This document shows positions 45,940 through 58,179 of a DNA stretch of 64,000 nucleotides, piece after piece. Positions within the stretch are counted from its first letter, which is position 1. Each line of letters begins with the position of its first letter. The DNA comes from Calliopum simillimum (taxonomy: Eukaryota; Arthropoda; Insecta; Diptera; Lauxaniidae). Both the position numbers and the translations under genes were made by a program. Location of the stretch: contig OX638370.1 in NCBI GenBank assembly GCA_951812925.1, positions 94,936,897 through 95,000,896 on the forward strand, read 5' to 3'. The notes under the pieces were generated by a model that saw only the letters and a program-made list of their open reading frames with translations, searched no databases and was not told the origin of the DNA.

Positions 45940-46491
45940 GGTTACCGGACATAATCCCAACAGACATAATCCCCATTTCGTAAATGGGGATTATGTCCGA
46001 AAATTTTTCGGTCATAATCCCCATTTTGGCCATGGGGGTTATGTCAGCAAATTTTTCGGACATAATCCCAATGGGGGTTATGTCCGAAAAATGTAATTAA
46101 GATTGAACAAAATTTTTGCAATAATCCATTTAAAAAATTTATGTAGTGTTGGATGTTATATACTGATCCGCCACCGAAGGCCGCCGCGAAGCCGGTGTTG
46201 GATTTTTGGGAGTTTTAAATCCTGAGTTGCGGCGACAGGCCGCCCACTTACCCCTACCATTATGTAAAATTACTGTGGAATTTTTGGGAGTTGTAAGTCC
46301 TGAGCTGCTTCTGTTGTCAATAACAAAATATCGTTATGGGGACTATGTCCGTTTTTTCCTGGGGATTATGTCCGAAACACTTGCGGACATAATCCCATTG
46401 AAAAAATGGGGATTATGTCCGAATAACTTGCAGACATTAGTCCCATATCGTGAATGGGGATTATGTCCGTGGGGATTATGTCACGGCACCC
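45940..46491. mobile_element. nested element with 8 bp target duplication, GGGGATTATGTCCG words
   Basis: 552 bp inserted in the right arm of FB-1 and flanked by identical 8-mers TTCAGAAC (45932-45939 and 46492-46499). The uninterrupted family member near 59590 (ACTCCAGAACTATTCCCAAC) has the corresponding site only once. Ends are inverted: GGTTACCGGACATAATCCC on the left, reverse complement of GGGTGCCGTGACATAATCCC on the right. About ten copies of GGGGATTATGTCCG, in both orientations, occupy the outer ~150 bp on each side. The centre holds a duplicated GATTTTTGGGAGTTTTAAAT motif (46201 and 46278). An 8 bp duplication fits hAT, P or Mutator-type transposases. No transposase is encoded. Confidence 0.88.
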
Positions 46492-46577
46492 TTCAGAACT
46501 ATTCCCAACCGACCCAGAACTCAAAAAAAAATTTTTTGGTTTTCGAAATCACGGAACCAACTTCACATGAGTCTGTT

Positions 46578-47678
46578 CGACCTTTTATCATTTAGATCAT
46601 ATTTCATTTTAAATAATTTGATCTCACTTTTCAGGAATTTCTATGAAGAACTCAATTTCATTTATGGTTTCTGAGTACTTACGTACATAACTCGAATTTT
46701 TTTTTTTTTTTCTTTTTTTTTTTTGAGCTATGACGCTCTTGCAGCAAACGAGCGATTTAAATTGAAATTTTTGTTTTCTATATTATTTCAATATTATCAC
46801 CGTGTGTGTGTCTGTTTGCCTGTCCAACAGCAAAAGTTGATATGGCAATTAATTATGGCAACAAATTTAATTATGTGCTCATTAATTATTTTGTCCTTTA
46901 CAGCAATTGCATTTGTCAAATGAAGGAATGCAGCGTGCAAAATTTTAATTTTATTATCCTTGCAATAAAATTTATGTTTTTTTGTTTGACAAACAACGCC
47001 AGCAGTAAAATTTGACAATTGGCAATGGAGATATTGATGTTGACGACACCATCGCCATTACCACCACTATCGTTTTTCGTATTTGCATTATTTGTTGTAT
47101 ATATGTATCTACATATATTCAATAATTTTTGTTGTTTTTTGCAGTATATAAATTGTTTACTTGCACTCTGTTATTGTCGTTTGCATTGCCAATATGTGAA
47201 CAAGCGCATTTAAATTTTTTATTGCATACCTTTAGGCGTTTAAGCAAAATGTAAAATACAATTCAATTTAAAATTGTGAATGCGAAATGGAAAATTGAAA
47301 TCGAAATGAAAATTGAAAATTGAAAAATGAAAAAAAAAAGATCGAAATGAAATCATTAATTTTACAGCAATTAATTGTTGTTTTTATTTCACCGCAGCAG
47401 TCATACGAAGTACTGCTATAGTTATCCTTTTCACGCAATATTGGCTAGTGTTTCGTACTCTTTTATGTCTCCACATGCAGTACAGTGCTCTGTTGCTACG
47501 CGTGCCCTATTATTTATCGTTTAATGAAAATATTTTACGAGATTTATATTCCATTCAACTGTTTACTCATTTTCATTTTAATATAAATCATTTACTTTGA
47601 TGTTAATTATTTGACAACAAAATAATTGGTAGTTAAATAGTTTTTTTTTTAATAAATATTCGTATAATATTTGCATGC
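46578..47678. other. unassigned AT-rich DNA
   Basis: A T-run near 46699-46722. Overlapping frames on both strands at 46723-47213 are not supported as genes. Confidence 0.35.
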
Positions 47679-47679
47679 A

Positions 47680-48809
47680 GGGGAAGAATGCCGCCTGCGG
47701 GCATGGTTCGGTTGTGGGCACCCTCCGTAACTTTTGACAGAAAACAAATACATGAATGCACGAAATTTTGGTGCATATACAGGAGCAAACTGATGCATTT
47801 GCTTTGTGCTAAGGAGAAAACAATTTTTGAATAAGTAAAAGTCAACACAGAAGTTTTTTCAATCATTTTCTAAGTGCGATAAATCGAAGTAAATTAATCG
47901 AAAAGCTGAATGCAATCTATATTTATGCAGTAAATTTATTATATTTTGTGATTCAAGACCGAATGCAACCAAAATGTTCACACAACACAATGTGCTTATT
48001 GCTTTTCAAAGTGGCTGTCACGGTCGAGTATGGGCCCTGAATTGGTTCGGGTGTGGGCACCCCTCTTTTTTTATTTAAAGCTTGTGTTTTACTAAAATAT
48101 CGTCGTGGACGCCAACATTACTAATTCCAATGGTGTTCTCATGTCATTTCTGCGCTTTTTTAGTGGAATGGAAAGAAGCAATTGGCCCTTTAAAGATATC
48201 GCAGAAAAAAAATGTTTTCGTTAAGTGTGGGTTGCTAAGGTGGCATACCAATTTGCAAAAATCCAGAAAAGTGGACCGAGGAGCAGATGGCGGGCATGGA
48301 TTAGTACAAAATATTCATGATTGGCAAAAGAGCAATGTCAACAAGGGCTGAAAATTACGTCACCAAGCCGGGTTAGTCTGCAAATGAATTGTTCTGGCTT
48401 TGACGCCGAAGACAATTTAGTCTGGTTTCAGGGCAACAGGCATGATGCCATTCTATCTAGACAATTTCAGTAGCGCTGATCTTGTTGAAACCGTTGAGCA
48501 GAGTTTGTTGAATTTGTGTGAGTCAATGTTTCCAAAATAAATTAATGTTGCTTTCTTCTCTATTAGATTGAATTTTACTTCATGTTTTCTGATTTTTTGC
48601 CAATTTTCTAAGGGTGCCCACAACCGAATCAAAAATGTACACTTCGCTATCATTTCTCCAACTGACGAAATCAATTTATTTTCTTCACCAGTAGTTAGAT
48701 AAAGTCTCTAGCTTTCGATTGATACTTGTATGTCTGCATAATATACATACATTTGGTCAAAAGTTATGAGTCGAAAACCAAAAGGTGCCCACACCCGGTA
48801 ATCTTCCCC
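47680..48809 (+). mobile_element. GGGGAAG element, copy 1 (probably pogo-like)
   Basis: 1130 bp. Left end GGGGAAGAATGCCGCCTGCG, right end reverse complement of GGGGAAGATTACCGGGTGTG. TA follows the right end (48810-48811); the left flank is CA, a likely decayed TA. The words GGTTCGGTTGTGGGCACCCT (47705), TGGTTCGGGTGTGGGCACCC (48043), GGTGCCCACAACCGA (48613) and GGTGCCCACACCCGG (48784) recur in both orientations. It aligns along its length with the copy at 62410-63442. Transposase traces are described in the other copy. Confidence 0.8.
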
Positions 48810-48811
48810 TA

Positions 48812-51015
48812 CTATTTAAATTTGAAATTATTTTTGATTTAAGCAAAGTGTTTTTATTCCAATTCAAAACAAAAGAGGTGTTATAATATTGGAACAAATT
48901 TCGCTTAAAGACAAAAAAGCCTAACATTTTGCTTACAAACGTGAGCTTAACAGTTGAAAATTCGAAAATGAAGAAAAAATTCATACGTGTTCTTTGAACA
49001 ATCCTAAGCATTTTTGGCATATTTACTTCCTTCGTAAGTTCTCTTGCTTTTGAGTGAAAAATCACTTTTCCGACCTCGTTATTGAAAAACGAAAAGAAAT
49101 CGATTTTTGGAACCGAATATTATCTATGCCCCAAAAAACAAAAAAAAAAAAAATAAAAAATCTAAACGTTAAAATTTTTTTAAGAATATAATCTTTATTT
49201 TTTACCAGTTGCCCGGGAGCGATTTCGTTCGCCCGTTTCCGATACCCTTTAAAAATGTATGTACTTAATCTCATTTATGTCTGCCAAATAGTCTTAGAAG
49301 GTATTTTTTTACATCGCTGCATTGAACATTTGTCCAGTGGATGTAATTTGCATTGGTGCCAGAATTTTTTAATATTCTGGACGATGCCGAGGGTATTTCA
49401 AATTAGAGTTTGTCCTGGAACGTCACCTGATAACATGTCTTCGAAAGGAAAAATAACATACAAATTGGATAACTGATTTTTTAACTATTGAATTTTCCAA
49501 GAACCGAGGGTATTTCAAAATAAAATGTATCCTTAAGCCTTGCTATGCAAAATATATATAAGCGAAAGAAAAAATCATGCAAGTCGGACTTAGGGTTCTC
49601 GAGATACAGACAGACAGTTGTTGTTTTTTTTTAGCCAAAATGGGCCTTCAGTAGAATCAAAAGAGCTCCACTGATTTTTCTCGGAATGAAAAAAAGATGA
49701 TGCAGATATATGTTTAAAGAGTCCTTCTAGCTTTTGAGTTGGTTTTGGGATGATGTTATTTTGCTTCATACAAAATCGATTCGGTCCATTACACAATAAT
49801 TTTGTTTGTGATTAAGAATTTCAAAAATGTCAAAACTAATAAAAATTGCTAAATGCATGCAGCAACTGTTAAATTTTCAATTTATTTATAAAAAATACAT
49901 AGAGGCTACCCTAATTTATAGTAAATAACATTAAAGCTAAAAAGAGTTAAAATCACATTTATGGCACAAAAATTCAAAAGGAAAATTTGCAGCTGCTACA
50001 ATTTTCATTTTTGTAAAGATTAGCCTTGACATTTACAACAACAGTTGCCAACAAACATGAACATAGCAAAGAAGTAATGACTTAAAGTGACAACAACAAT
50101 ATCAGTGAAAATAATCATAACAACAACAGCAGCCGTAGCAGCAACATCAACATCAGCATCATCATCATAATCATCAGCATTATCAAACAGAAAGCAAGCA
50201 GCAAACAACACATTAAAAGCAACCCGCGCACATAATGAACATCCTACGTTTTATTCCTTAATATACAAGAGGACAGACAGGCAACACCAAGCAAAAGATA
50301 ATCATCACATGTGTGAGTGTATGTGTGTGTGTGTGTGACTCATTTCGGCACTCATAATGCACGCACATATGTCAAAGATTTCGTTACACTTTTGTGAGTT
50401 TGCGATCTCAAAGCAAATTCAGTGACGTCGTGTCGTCAGCTGCTGACATTCTTCCTTTTAATAATTTGTTTGAACTATATATTCTTGTGGTTGTTGTTGT
50501 TGTTGCTGTCACTGCCTCTGTTACCTATTCATTTCAATCGGGTGGTGTTTTTGTTCTCTCTACTTTTCTCTAAAGCAATTTTATTTGATATTAAATAAAC
50601 GCATTGCTTTTGAGCAGACGACGCGAATCTAAATCCGTTTAATGTTTAGATTTCAGGATAAGCAGAGACAGAGTATCAGCAAAGGCAGTAGCAGTGGCAA
50701 GAAAACAACAACAAAAAATATCTGGCACATTTCCGCTTCCGCATTGCCGTTAGCGTATTTCATGATAATTTCTTTGTCAGCAAAAGCGTTAAGGAATTCT
50801 CAAAAAGCACGACAGTAAAAATGTTTGCCTTGGGTCTTATATGTACAGTACTACCGCGTTTATTGCATTTGTTAATCTTGGCGAATAACCAATTTCACTC
50901 AGAATATTCTTATATCATAGACAGACGACAGCGTTAATCTGGATTAAAATTCTACTCTGACAGACATCAGTTTATACATAAAGTAAACAGCTGATTTGTT
51001 TGTTTACTTTTTATG
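48812..51015. other. unassigned DNA with microsatellites
   Basis: GAGGGTATTTCAAA recurs at 49390 and 49507. CAA/CAG/CAT tracts lie at 50090-50180 and a GT dinucleotide tract at 50311-50338. The minus-strand frames at 48757-49274 are lysine/phenylalanine-rich and not recognised. Confidence 0.4.
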
Positions 51016-51020
51016 CTTTT

Positions 51021-51603
51021 AATACAATCACATAAGAAAATCCAAAAAATTCTTAAAGTAGACGTTAAAAAAAAAATACCCGTGTCTCGTGGTTTTTCTC
51101 CACCACGTCACATTTTTTTTAATCGATTTTTGAAGTTTTTTTATCCACTGTATATGAAAAAACAAAAATACCGCATTCTTGTGTTAAATCGATGAATTTA
51201 ACTATATGATCCTTCCATCTAAGGTGTATCATGTGTTCAGCAAACTTATGCAAGATATTGCGGGAAATATTTTTGTTGAAAATTTTAACCCTCTTCAACC
51301 TCCACATGTGGGTCATTTTTGCCCTTTTCTTAAAAAAGTACAAACATGACACCTAAAACAGGGGAATATTGAGTCAGTATGTACTGAAAACATGCAACAC
51401 CTCAGATGCAAGGATCATATAGTTAAATTCATCGATTTAACACAAGAGTGCGGTATTTTTGTTTTTTCATATACAGTGGATAAAAAAACTGAAAAAATCG
51501 ATGAAAAAAAAATGTGACGTGCTGGAGAAAAACCATGAGACACGGTTATTTCTTTTAAGGTCTGCTTTAAGAATTTTTTGGATTTTCACCATGTGTTTTA
51601 CAA
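51021..51603. mobile_element. foldback element FB-2
   Basis: Two ~220 bp arms, highly similar reverse complements, at about 51021-51240 and 51384-51603. They share TCGTGGTTTTTCTCC/TCATGGTTTTTCTCC, TATCCACTGTATATGAAAAA, TCTTGTGTTAAATCGATGAA and TTTAACTATATGATCCTT. The ~143 bp spacer contains CCTCTTCAACCTCCACATGT. Outer ends fade gradually and no target duplication could be fixed. It is unrelated in sequence to FB-1. Frames inside are products of the arms. Confidence 0.85.
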
Positions 51604-53850
51604 AAAGTTCGAAACTGTCGAACAGTGTTATCGGTTTTCGAAAGCCTTGAAATATTTTTCGACGTAATTCAATAGTTTTGTCAAATATGAAAAATTTTTA
51701 GTTCAAATTATCAAGAGTACACTCTTTTGTGACAGTATTTGAAATGTAAGCGATACTTCAAGCTGTTTTTCTTAATCTCTCTGCTCCGCCTTAAACATTT
51801 TTCCTCAAAATTGCCACAATGTTGCCACTACCACGCGCAAAAATTAACCCTTAGGGCGCATTTAGTTTAAATTTGTGACAGAATTTACGATGAAATTGTT
51901 TGTGTACGCCGCTGCTGCTGCGTCAATTGTATTTGTGACAATTGCATTTGTGTAGGTGTCAGTCACTCTTTGATATGTATGCGTGAGTAAACCATTTAAG
52001 CCGCTGATATTAAACATAAAATTGGGGTTGAATTTTCATAAATTTGGCAACATTTCGAAAATTTTCGCGTCGTGTTTTCCAAGGCGTACAGGATATTTTA
52101 GGTAAAATTAAATATGTGATTGATAAAACTAAAATAATGTTATTGGCGCTCAAGCTTAAGCTCAAAATCTAAGTTAGAGCGTAATGTTTTAATTTCATTT
52201 TGTTCCATTTGTACTTTTCTTTAAAATCAATAATAAATCACAAAAAAATCAATCAATTAATTAACCACTTTTTAAAAATCCAGGAAAACTTTTTAGGTAA
52301 CACTTTTTTTAGTCTCAAATGATTGTACTGAAACTAGAAAGATCCAAAAAGCCATATCGCTGCAAAAAAATGTTTATTTTTATCATTAAAATTAAGCAAA
52401 ACATCAATGAAGAAATATAAAGAAACAAAAACTGATTTTCTAAAATTCAAATAACTCAAAACTTATAAAACTGACTTAGTGTTTTTCACTTCTATGTTAA
52501 CGATGTGATATCTCGAACTCAAAATTAACCACATACTGTTTTTTAGCTAAAATATCCATATATAAAACATATTTTTAAAAATTTACCCTATTCTAAAACT
52601 CTATAAATATCTTGAAAAATACATGTTATCACAAGGTTATCATGAAATTGCGCTAAAAACAGTTTCCTGGAACATTTTGACCCATTATATCATGCCTTTA
52701 TGGGGCCTTTTTTTACATATTTTTCAAAAACCAGTTCATAATGAGTTAAAGTATTCTATAGAAATATTCTACTGATAACAAGATATCTAGGATTTCTTCA
52801 AGTATGATAAGAATTTGAGTCAGTGATACTGATTTTTTGCTTATTATGAATGATTCCTGCACCTCCAAATCCAAAATTCATGCTACCGAGGAAGATGGAC
52901 TTCCAACATTCTGGAGATTGAGAGGATATCACTTGAAAAGTTAATGTTTCAGAACAGAGGCCTTTTGTGGCCACTTAATCTGAGAAAAAACAAAAACTGG
53001 TGCAAATTTCATTTGACAGCCTCCATCACACTTAATCTAATACATCCTATACTACCAGTTAGCAATTCATTGCTGACATACGAAGCAAATCGTTTAAGAA
53101 ACAAGTCTTTTGCAATATCATCAAATGCTTAATTTAAATGATATATAAATCAATCAAATGTCCAAAACTTGATATTTAACAATAAATTTTGAAATTAAAA
53201 ATCAAGGCATATGACGTGATGAAAAAAACTAATCAAAAAAAAGACGGGTTCTTTTCATGTTGAAGGAATTTACTTTACGTGGAATAGTTTTACAATGATG
53301 TCAGCCTTCAGATACTCGTATGCAAACGAATCAGTTTTTTTTTAACTAGCCTACACTGAAAACAAAAAATGTTTTTGAATTGTTTTGTTTTGTTCCTTAT
53401 ATATGTTTAGGATGCGTGTTAAATATATACATTAATACTATATGCACTACGTTTTAATTAATAAATATACATATTTGAATTAAAATAAGCTTTAAAATAT
53501 CTACCATTGAAATAATTTAACTGCTCTTAAATAAAATTATTAACTTAGATTTACTGAACGACTCTCCATATTCAATAAATTGTAAAAAAATAAATTAATT
53601 TGCGACAGCGTTTTGTGTCCTTTCATTTTAATGGCATTAAAAAGCATTAAATTAATTTGCAGTATTGTCTCTCGTGTTGTTTTTGTAGAACAATAAAAAT
53701 GACATTTAAAAAGGAATAAGTGGCATGACAGAAAATTGCATTTTAACACGAATGAAGAACCTTTTAAGGACATTTATAGCAGTCATTAATTAAGTTAAGA
53801 GCTTGTACTTATAAGTAAGAAGACAAGATTTTATTGTAAAATTGATTATG
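51604..53850. other. unassigned AT-rich DNA
   Basis: No gene or repeat partner recognised. Confidence 0.35.
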
Positions 53851-53857
53851 TTTCGTT

Positions 53858-54326
53858 GCTATAATTTTATAGCAACTACGCAATACATTAAAATATTAAA
53901 CTGACTGTCAGAAATGTAATATTTTAAGATTTTTGTAGAAAAATAAGTGAAAAAAATGTTGCCATAAAATTATAGCAAATAGCAAATTTTTATATTTTGT
54001 ATACAATCGGAATTTCGAAAAATATTTTCATAACAAAAATATGAAAAATAAATTAGAAATAATGAAATATTTTAAATTACATCGAAAAGTTCAGCGTGCC
54101 ATAAATTATAGCAATGGTGAATTTACAAAAAATATTAATTAAATGTTCAAACTAGTTAATATGCATTAGAGAACGAATTATTGGCGAAAAAACCAAAACT
54201 TATAAGATGCTATAATATTATAGCAACAATCGAAATATGCGATGAACAATAATTTTGCTTAAGAAGTTTATGCAGTTGAAAGTTAGATGGATATAGCATT
54301 AATAAAGCATGCTATAAAATTATAGC
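53858..54326. repeat. five spaced copies of palindrome GCTATAAAATTATAGC
   Basis: Copies or close variants at 53858-53873, 53961-53976, 54098-54112, 54209-54224 and 54311-54326, spaced 103, 137, 111 and 102 bp. Each is a 15-16 bp near-perfect palindrome (GCTATAA-TTATAGC) followed by AA. Intervening sequences are AT-rich and only vaguely alike. An old, diverged tandem array with a conserved palindrome or a protein-binding cluster could both explain this. Confidence 0.7.
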
Positions 54327-55441
54327 AACGTTAAAATGATGCAAATTTTTACGATAATAATTACTTTGAAAGAGTTATGCACCACCTGTTTACAGAAAAC
54401 ATGCACGTTTATGTTATGACCATAATGCCATTTAAAATTTTAGCTTGTCATATTAAAATGACAAAAAGTTCATATTTTAAATTTATTAAAACGTTGGTTG
54501 GTTGGTTTGGTTCTCTTAATTAACGTATCAATGGCGTGGTTTCAGTCAACCAGTCAATTTTAATGAAATCCACATCGCTATGCGTACAACTTTTACTCAA
54601 CCACTGATGGAAATTATCACGAACCTGCATTTTGAAGCTGCGCATGCAAAACAAGATGTACTCCATACAGCAAACTTACTTACATATTTATATACATATG
54701 TATGTGTGTATGTATTTAAATTATGTTGACATAATTGCATAAAAATGAATGCAAAATTTGTGGTCATTATACTTAAAAAGTCTTAAATGCCGTAGGCGCA
54801 TTTAATTAACGCTCAATGCCTCCTCACACTTATCAAAAGGCATTTTTTTGTGCTTTCGGGGGTTTCTCTTTGATTTAGTATATACAAATTTTATTTTTGT
54901 TTATTAATATTTGCAATATATTTCACAAAAAACAAAAAAAAACAAGATGTAAATTATTTAAGTCGCTTTAAAATGCACTTTCACTATAATTGCTTCCATT
55001 TTGTATATATGAATAGCCTTAAGTAAACTTAAGATGTGGGGAAAAGAAACGCATAGAGTTATGTATGTAAAAAAATCAACGTAAAATGGAGGAAGACATA
55101 AAAAAGCAACTACCTGAAAAACTGAGTTAATCCGTGTCAAAAACGAAATGTAGCATATCTAGCTGTTGCGAGAACCATCGAAAAATTTCCAATTAATGGC
55201 AGCAGATGGTATTTTAACAACTATCATATTTTATTGCAGTGCAGTGTTAGTTTGATTGTAGTGCGTTAGATTACTGAACATCCGTTGTGCAACAATTATA
55301 CCATACTTTTGCATAGAAAATAGTGTAAAAGACTTATAAGTGCCTATTTTGAAGAGTAGAGAATTATTGTGAACGATTTTAATTGTCCTCCTTTTATCAG
55401 CTATTTGCTTAACCATTTTTTGACTTTTTTCATATATAGAG
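54327..55441. other. unassigned AT-rich DNA
   Basis: No gene recognised. A (TATG)n-like tract lies near 54690-54715. Confidence 0.35.
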
Positions 55442-55443
55442 TA

Positions 55444-55984
55444 GAACGGGGCAATGTCGTGCACTCAACTTTGACATGCTCGTAAAGCCGTACATCCCAA
55501 GCGAATGCGACGAGTAAGCATCCGATCGAAAGATAATTTCGTTGGTTACATTCATGTGTAACAACATTTGTGTAGCGAGAAATTGTGTTTGTGTAAGTGA
55601 ATGTGCACGACATTACCCCAATGGTCGTTTTAAAGGTCAACTTCGATAACTCGGTGAAGCCCAAAATTTTTTTCGAAAACCAAATACTTCTTTTCTTTGG
55701 CAGGATATTTCGTTTCAGAAAACACTTACCTGGTATATTTTCCCGCAGGGAAAATTATTTTTCTGACCCGATGAAAAAACACTTTTATCGTCCCGAAAGC
55801 GCGCGTTTTGAAAAAAAGGTTACTCTGTAGCGACGAACTGGTGAAAATTGCTAGTATTACATATATGCATAAGCTCAGTAGGTCAGCAGGTCCCTACCTT
55901 ACGAACAGTTGGTAAATCATTCAATTCTTTGGGCTAAAACAGCTAGTGCACGACATTACCCCCTGCACGACATTACCCCCGTTG
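55444..55984. mobile_element. TA-flanked MITE with TGCACGACATTACCCC words
   Basis: 541 bp. Left end GAACGGGGCAATGTCGTGCA, right end reverse complement of CAACGGGGGTAATGTCGTGC. TA duplications at 55442-55443 and 55985-55986. The word TGCACGACATTACCCC occurs inverted at the left end, once internally (55602) and twice in tandem at the right end (55946-55979). There is no transposase. Structure parallels the elements at 36659, 47680, 61243 and 62410. Confidence 0.82.
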
Positions 55985-55986
55985 TA

Positions 55987-56554
55987 GAATGCACATACAT
56001 AAAATTATCCTCATAAGGATTAAGATTTTTCTTTAGTTTTCTTCGTCAAAACTCAGTCAACCTCTACATTAAATTCATTAAAAAAACGGGTTTCTCAATT
56101 CAGCCATTACAAAGTAATTTTACAGCATTGATTCAAAACGCATTTTACTGCAAAAATGCCGTTTATAAAACAAACTCAGCAACAATGGCTTTTGAAAAAC
56201 ATCTATAATATCGGTGAAAGTCCAAATATTTGGAATGGAGTTAGACTGAACTCCGAGAAAGTTTTTGTTTTTATTTTTCAGTGAACGGTGCCTCTCCAGC
56301 AAAGGAGATGGCTTAAACACAGCACCAATTTTTATGTGATTAGGTAAAAAAAGACACATAGGAAAGGATATTATAAACTTTTTGGCTTATTGCACTAAAA
56401 GCGCAACGGAAAAATACACTCTCACGGGAAAATCGTTGCCTCGATCTTTATAAAGTTCGAAATGGAGATAGACTGAGCTCTGAGGAAAGATACTCAACAC
56501 TTCATGGTTTCTTGTGGAGTGCCTCGTTGATACTAATTTAGATAATTATTTAAA
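55987..56554. other. unassigned DNA
   Basis: A minus-strand frame at 56120-56359 is not recognised. GAAATGGAGATAGACTGAGC at 56458 echoes GGAATGGAGTTAGACTGAAC at 56232, a possible ~226 bp duplication. Confidence 0.3.
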
Positions 56555-56947
56555 CTAGAATCGCCCAGTGCTCAAAATTCAACCACAAATGTGTTAAATA
56601 ATTTTGGTACTTTTCGTACACTTTTAGTACTTTTTGTACACTTTTAGTACTTTTTTTTTTTGCGCTATTTGGTACGAAATAGAAAAGCTCATTTATCATC
56701 CCTGATAGAATTCAAGCAAAATACAAACGAAAAACATGAAATCAGTGCTATGTTGTTTTTACAATAATATCGAAAAATTTGTATTTAATTTTTATCTGGT
56801 TTTAAGTCCAAATATTAAAATAATTGTAACTTTGTGCATGTCTGCACACAAATACCTTTCCAACGGTGTATAATTTAAAGTCGTACTCCATTTCTAACGT
56901 AGTAAAAAAAGATGGACAAGTTTTTGTCTCGCGTATTTATATACAGA
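56555..56947 (-). mobile_element. non-autonomous Helitron-like element, copy 2
   Basis: 393 bp, alignable throughout to 43894-44281. On the minus strand it starts TCTGTATATAAATACGCGAG and ends GGGCGATTCTAG, again between A and T. The 3' hairpin is imperfect here (GTGGTT-GAGCAC). It has an extra GTACACTTTTAGTACTTTTT duplication near 56618-56650. No coding. Confidence 0.82.
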
Positions 56948-57544
56948 TCTTCAAACTTATGTCGATGGATAAGGATGTCCAAATCGCAATAATTGTACGT
57001 CGCTTCTTTGCTACTGAGAAAGCATAGATCAGATTACATTGTTGGTTCGAGCATACTGTTCAATGCGTTTATGTAAAACAATAATTAAATTACAAAAACA
57101 AAGCAAAATAAATTATAAAAAACCAAAAAATTTATTAGAAGACTGTTTAGGTAGTTTATCTTCTCCTATTATACTTCGCTATGCTCCTACGATGAACTTT
57201 ACAGATTGGGTCTAATGAATAGCACTTTGGATTCCTTGGTGACAATGCCGGGCTGTTGACTCATCATCAATTTAAAATAGTGTTTCGGAAAGGACATTTT
57301 TTCAGGTACCTAAGTATATTACTCTTGAAATTCTTGTTTTGATAAATGCGTAGACCATTTTAAAAAGATGGGCATTATTTTATATTCGAGTTCAGACGTC
57401 GAACTTCTTAAAACCCATAACAATAATTTGGATTCCAAATTCCACAACACTATAGAAAATAAGGATTAATTTTTTCTCTCCTTTTTCATCATTTAGCAAT
57501 GAGGATGATTGTTATAAATAAATGTAATTTAAAATTTCACTAAA
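56948..57544. other. unassigned DNA
   Basis: No gene or recognised repeat before the foldback fragment. Confidence 0.3.
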
Positions 57545-58179
57545 TAACTAAAAAAAAAGACCGAACATTTTTCTGATTTTTCGATTAAAATGAAAAGTAC
57601 AAATATTTCGGAAAAATGTTAATAAGACTTTCTTTAGAGCTTTTTAAGCGCAATCCAGAACTTTAATCAGAACTTTTCTACGATAAAATTTTCATTTTCG
57701 GATACTTAAAATAAAACCAAAAAATTTTATAATTTTTCGAATTAATTGAAAAATACAAATATTTTGGAAATATGTCGCTGAGATTTTCTTTAGAACATTT
57801 CGAGCATAATCCAGATCTTTGATCAGAATTTTTTTTTCCACGTAATATTTTTATAAAAAAAATTTTTTTTTTTTTTTAAATTTTTTCACCAAAAGAAAAC
57901 AACTATATAAAAAACTCCAGAATTCTTTCTTGTGAGCTCAAAAATGTCATCAGAACTCCTCTATTTGTAAAACACGCCGATGAGGAAAAAACGGTACACC
58001 TCCGATATTTGTTTCAATTTCACAGAACTACAGGGTGGCTGATTCGAACTGTTACCAACTTCAGATAGACTTATCTGACAGATGGAACATGACAGCTGTC
58101 TAAAAATTGTTCATTCTATTGTCAACAAGTAACCAAAAGCATTTGCGCGTCAATTTATTGAAAATGAAAAATTTTCGAA

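Larger units (their letters stand above)
45077..46577. mobile_element. foldback element FB-1 with tandem-repeat core
   Basis: Long imperfect inverted arms. The left arm (about 45077-45318) starts ACTCATGTAAAGTTGGCTCC; the right arm (about 45770-46577) ends with the reverse complement of ACTCATGTGAAGTTGGTTCC. Matching internal blocks include GAGTTCTGGGTC and GGAGTTCTGATAACATTTTT. The ~450 bp core holds three degenerate ~150 bp tandem units (ACAAATATTTCGGAAAAAT near 45336, 45494 and 45640). The right arm is interrupted by a separate element at 45940-46491. A truncated second copy of the family is at 57545-59690. Outer boundaries are approximate and no target duplication was read. Confidence 0.82.

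Noticed and set aside
46206..46595. 129-codon plus-strand open frame
   Set aside because: It spans the border of the nested 8 bp-duplication element and the foldback arm, and repeats WGLCP-type words from the GGGGATTATGTCC motif.
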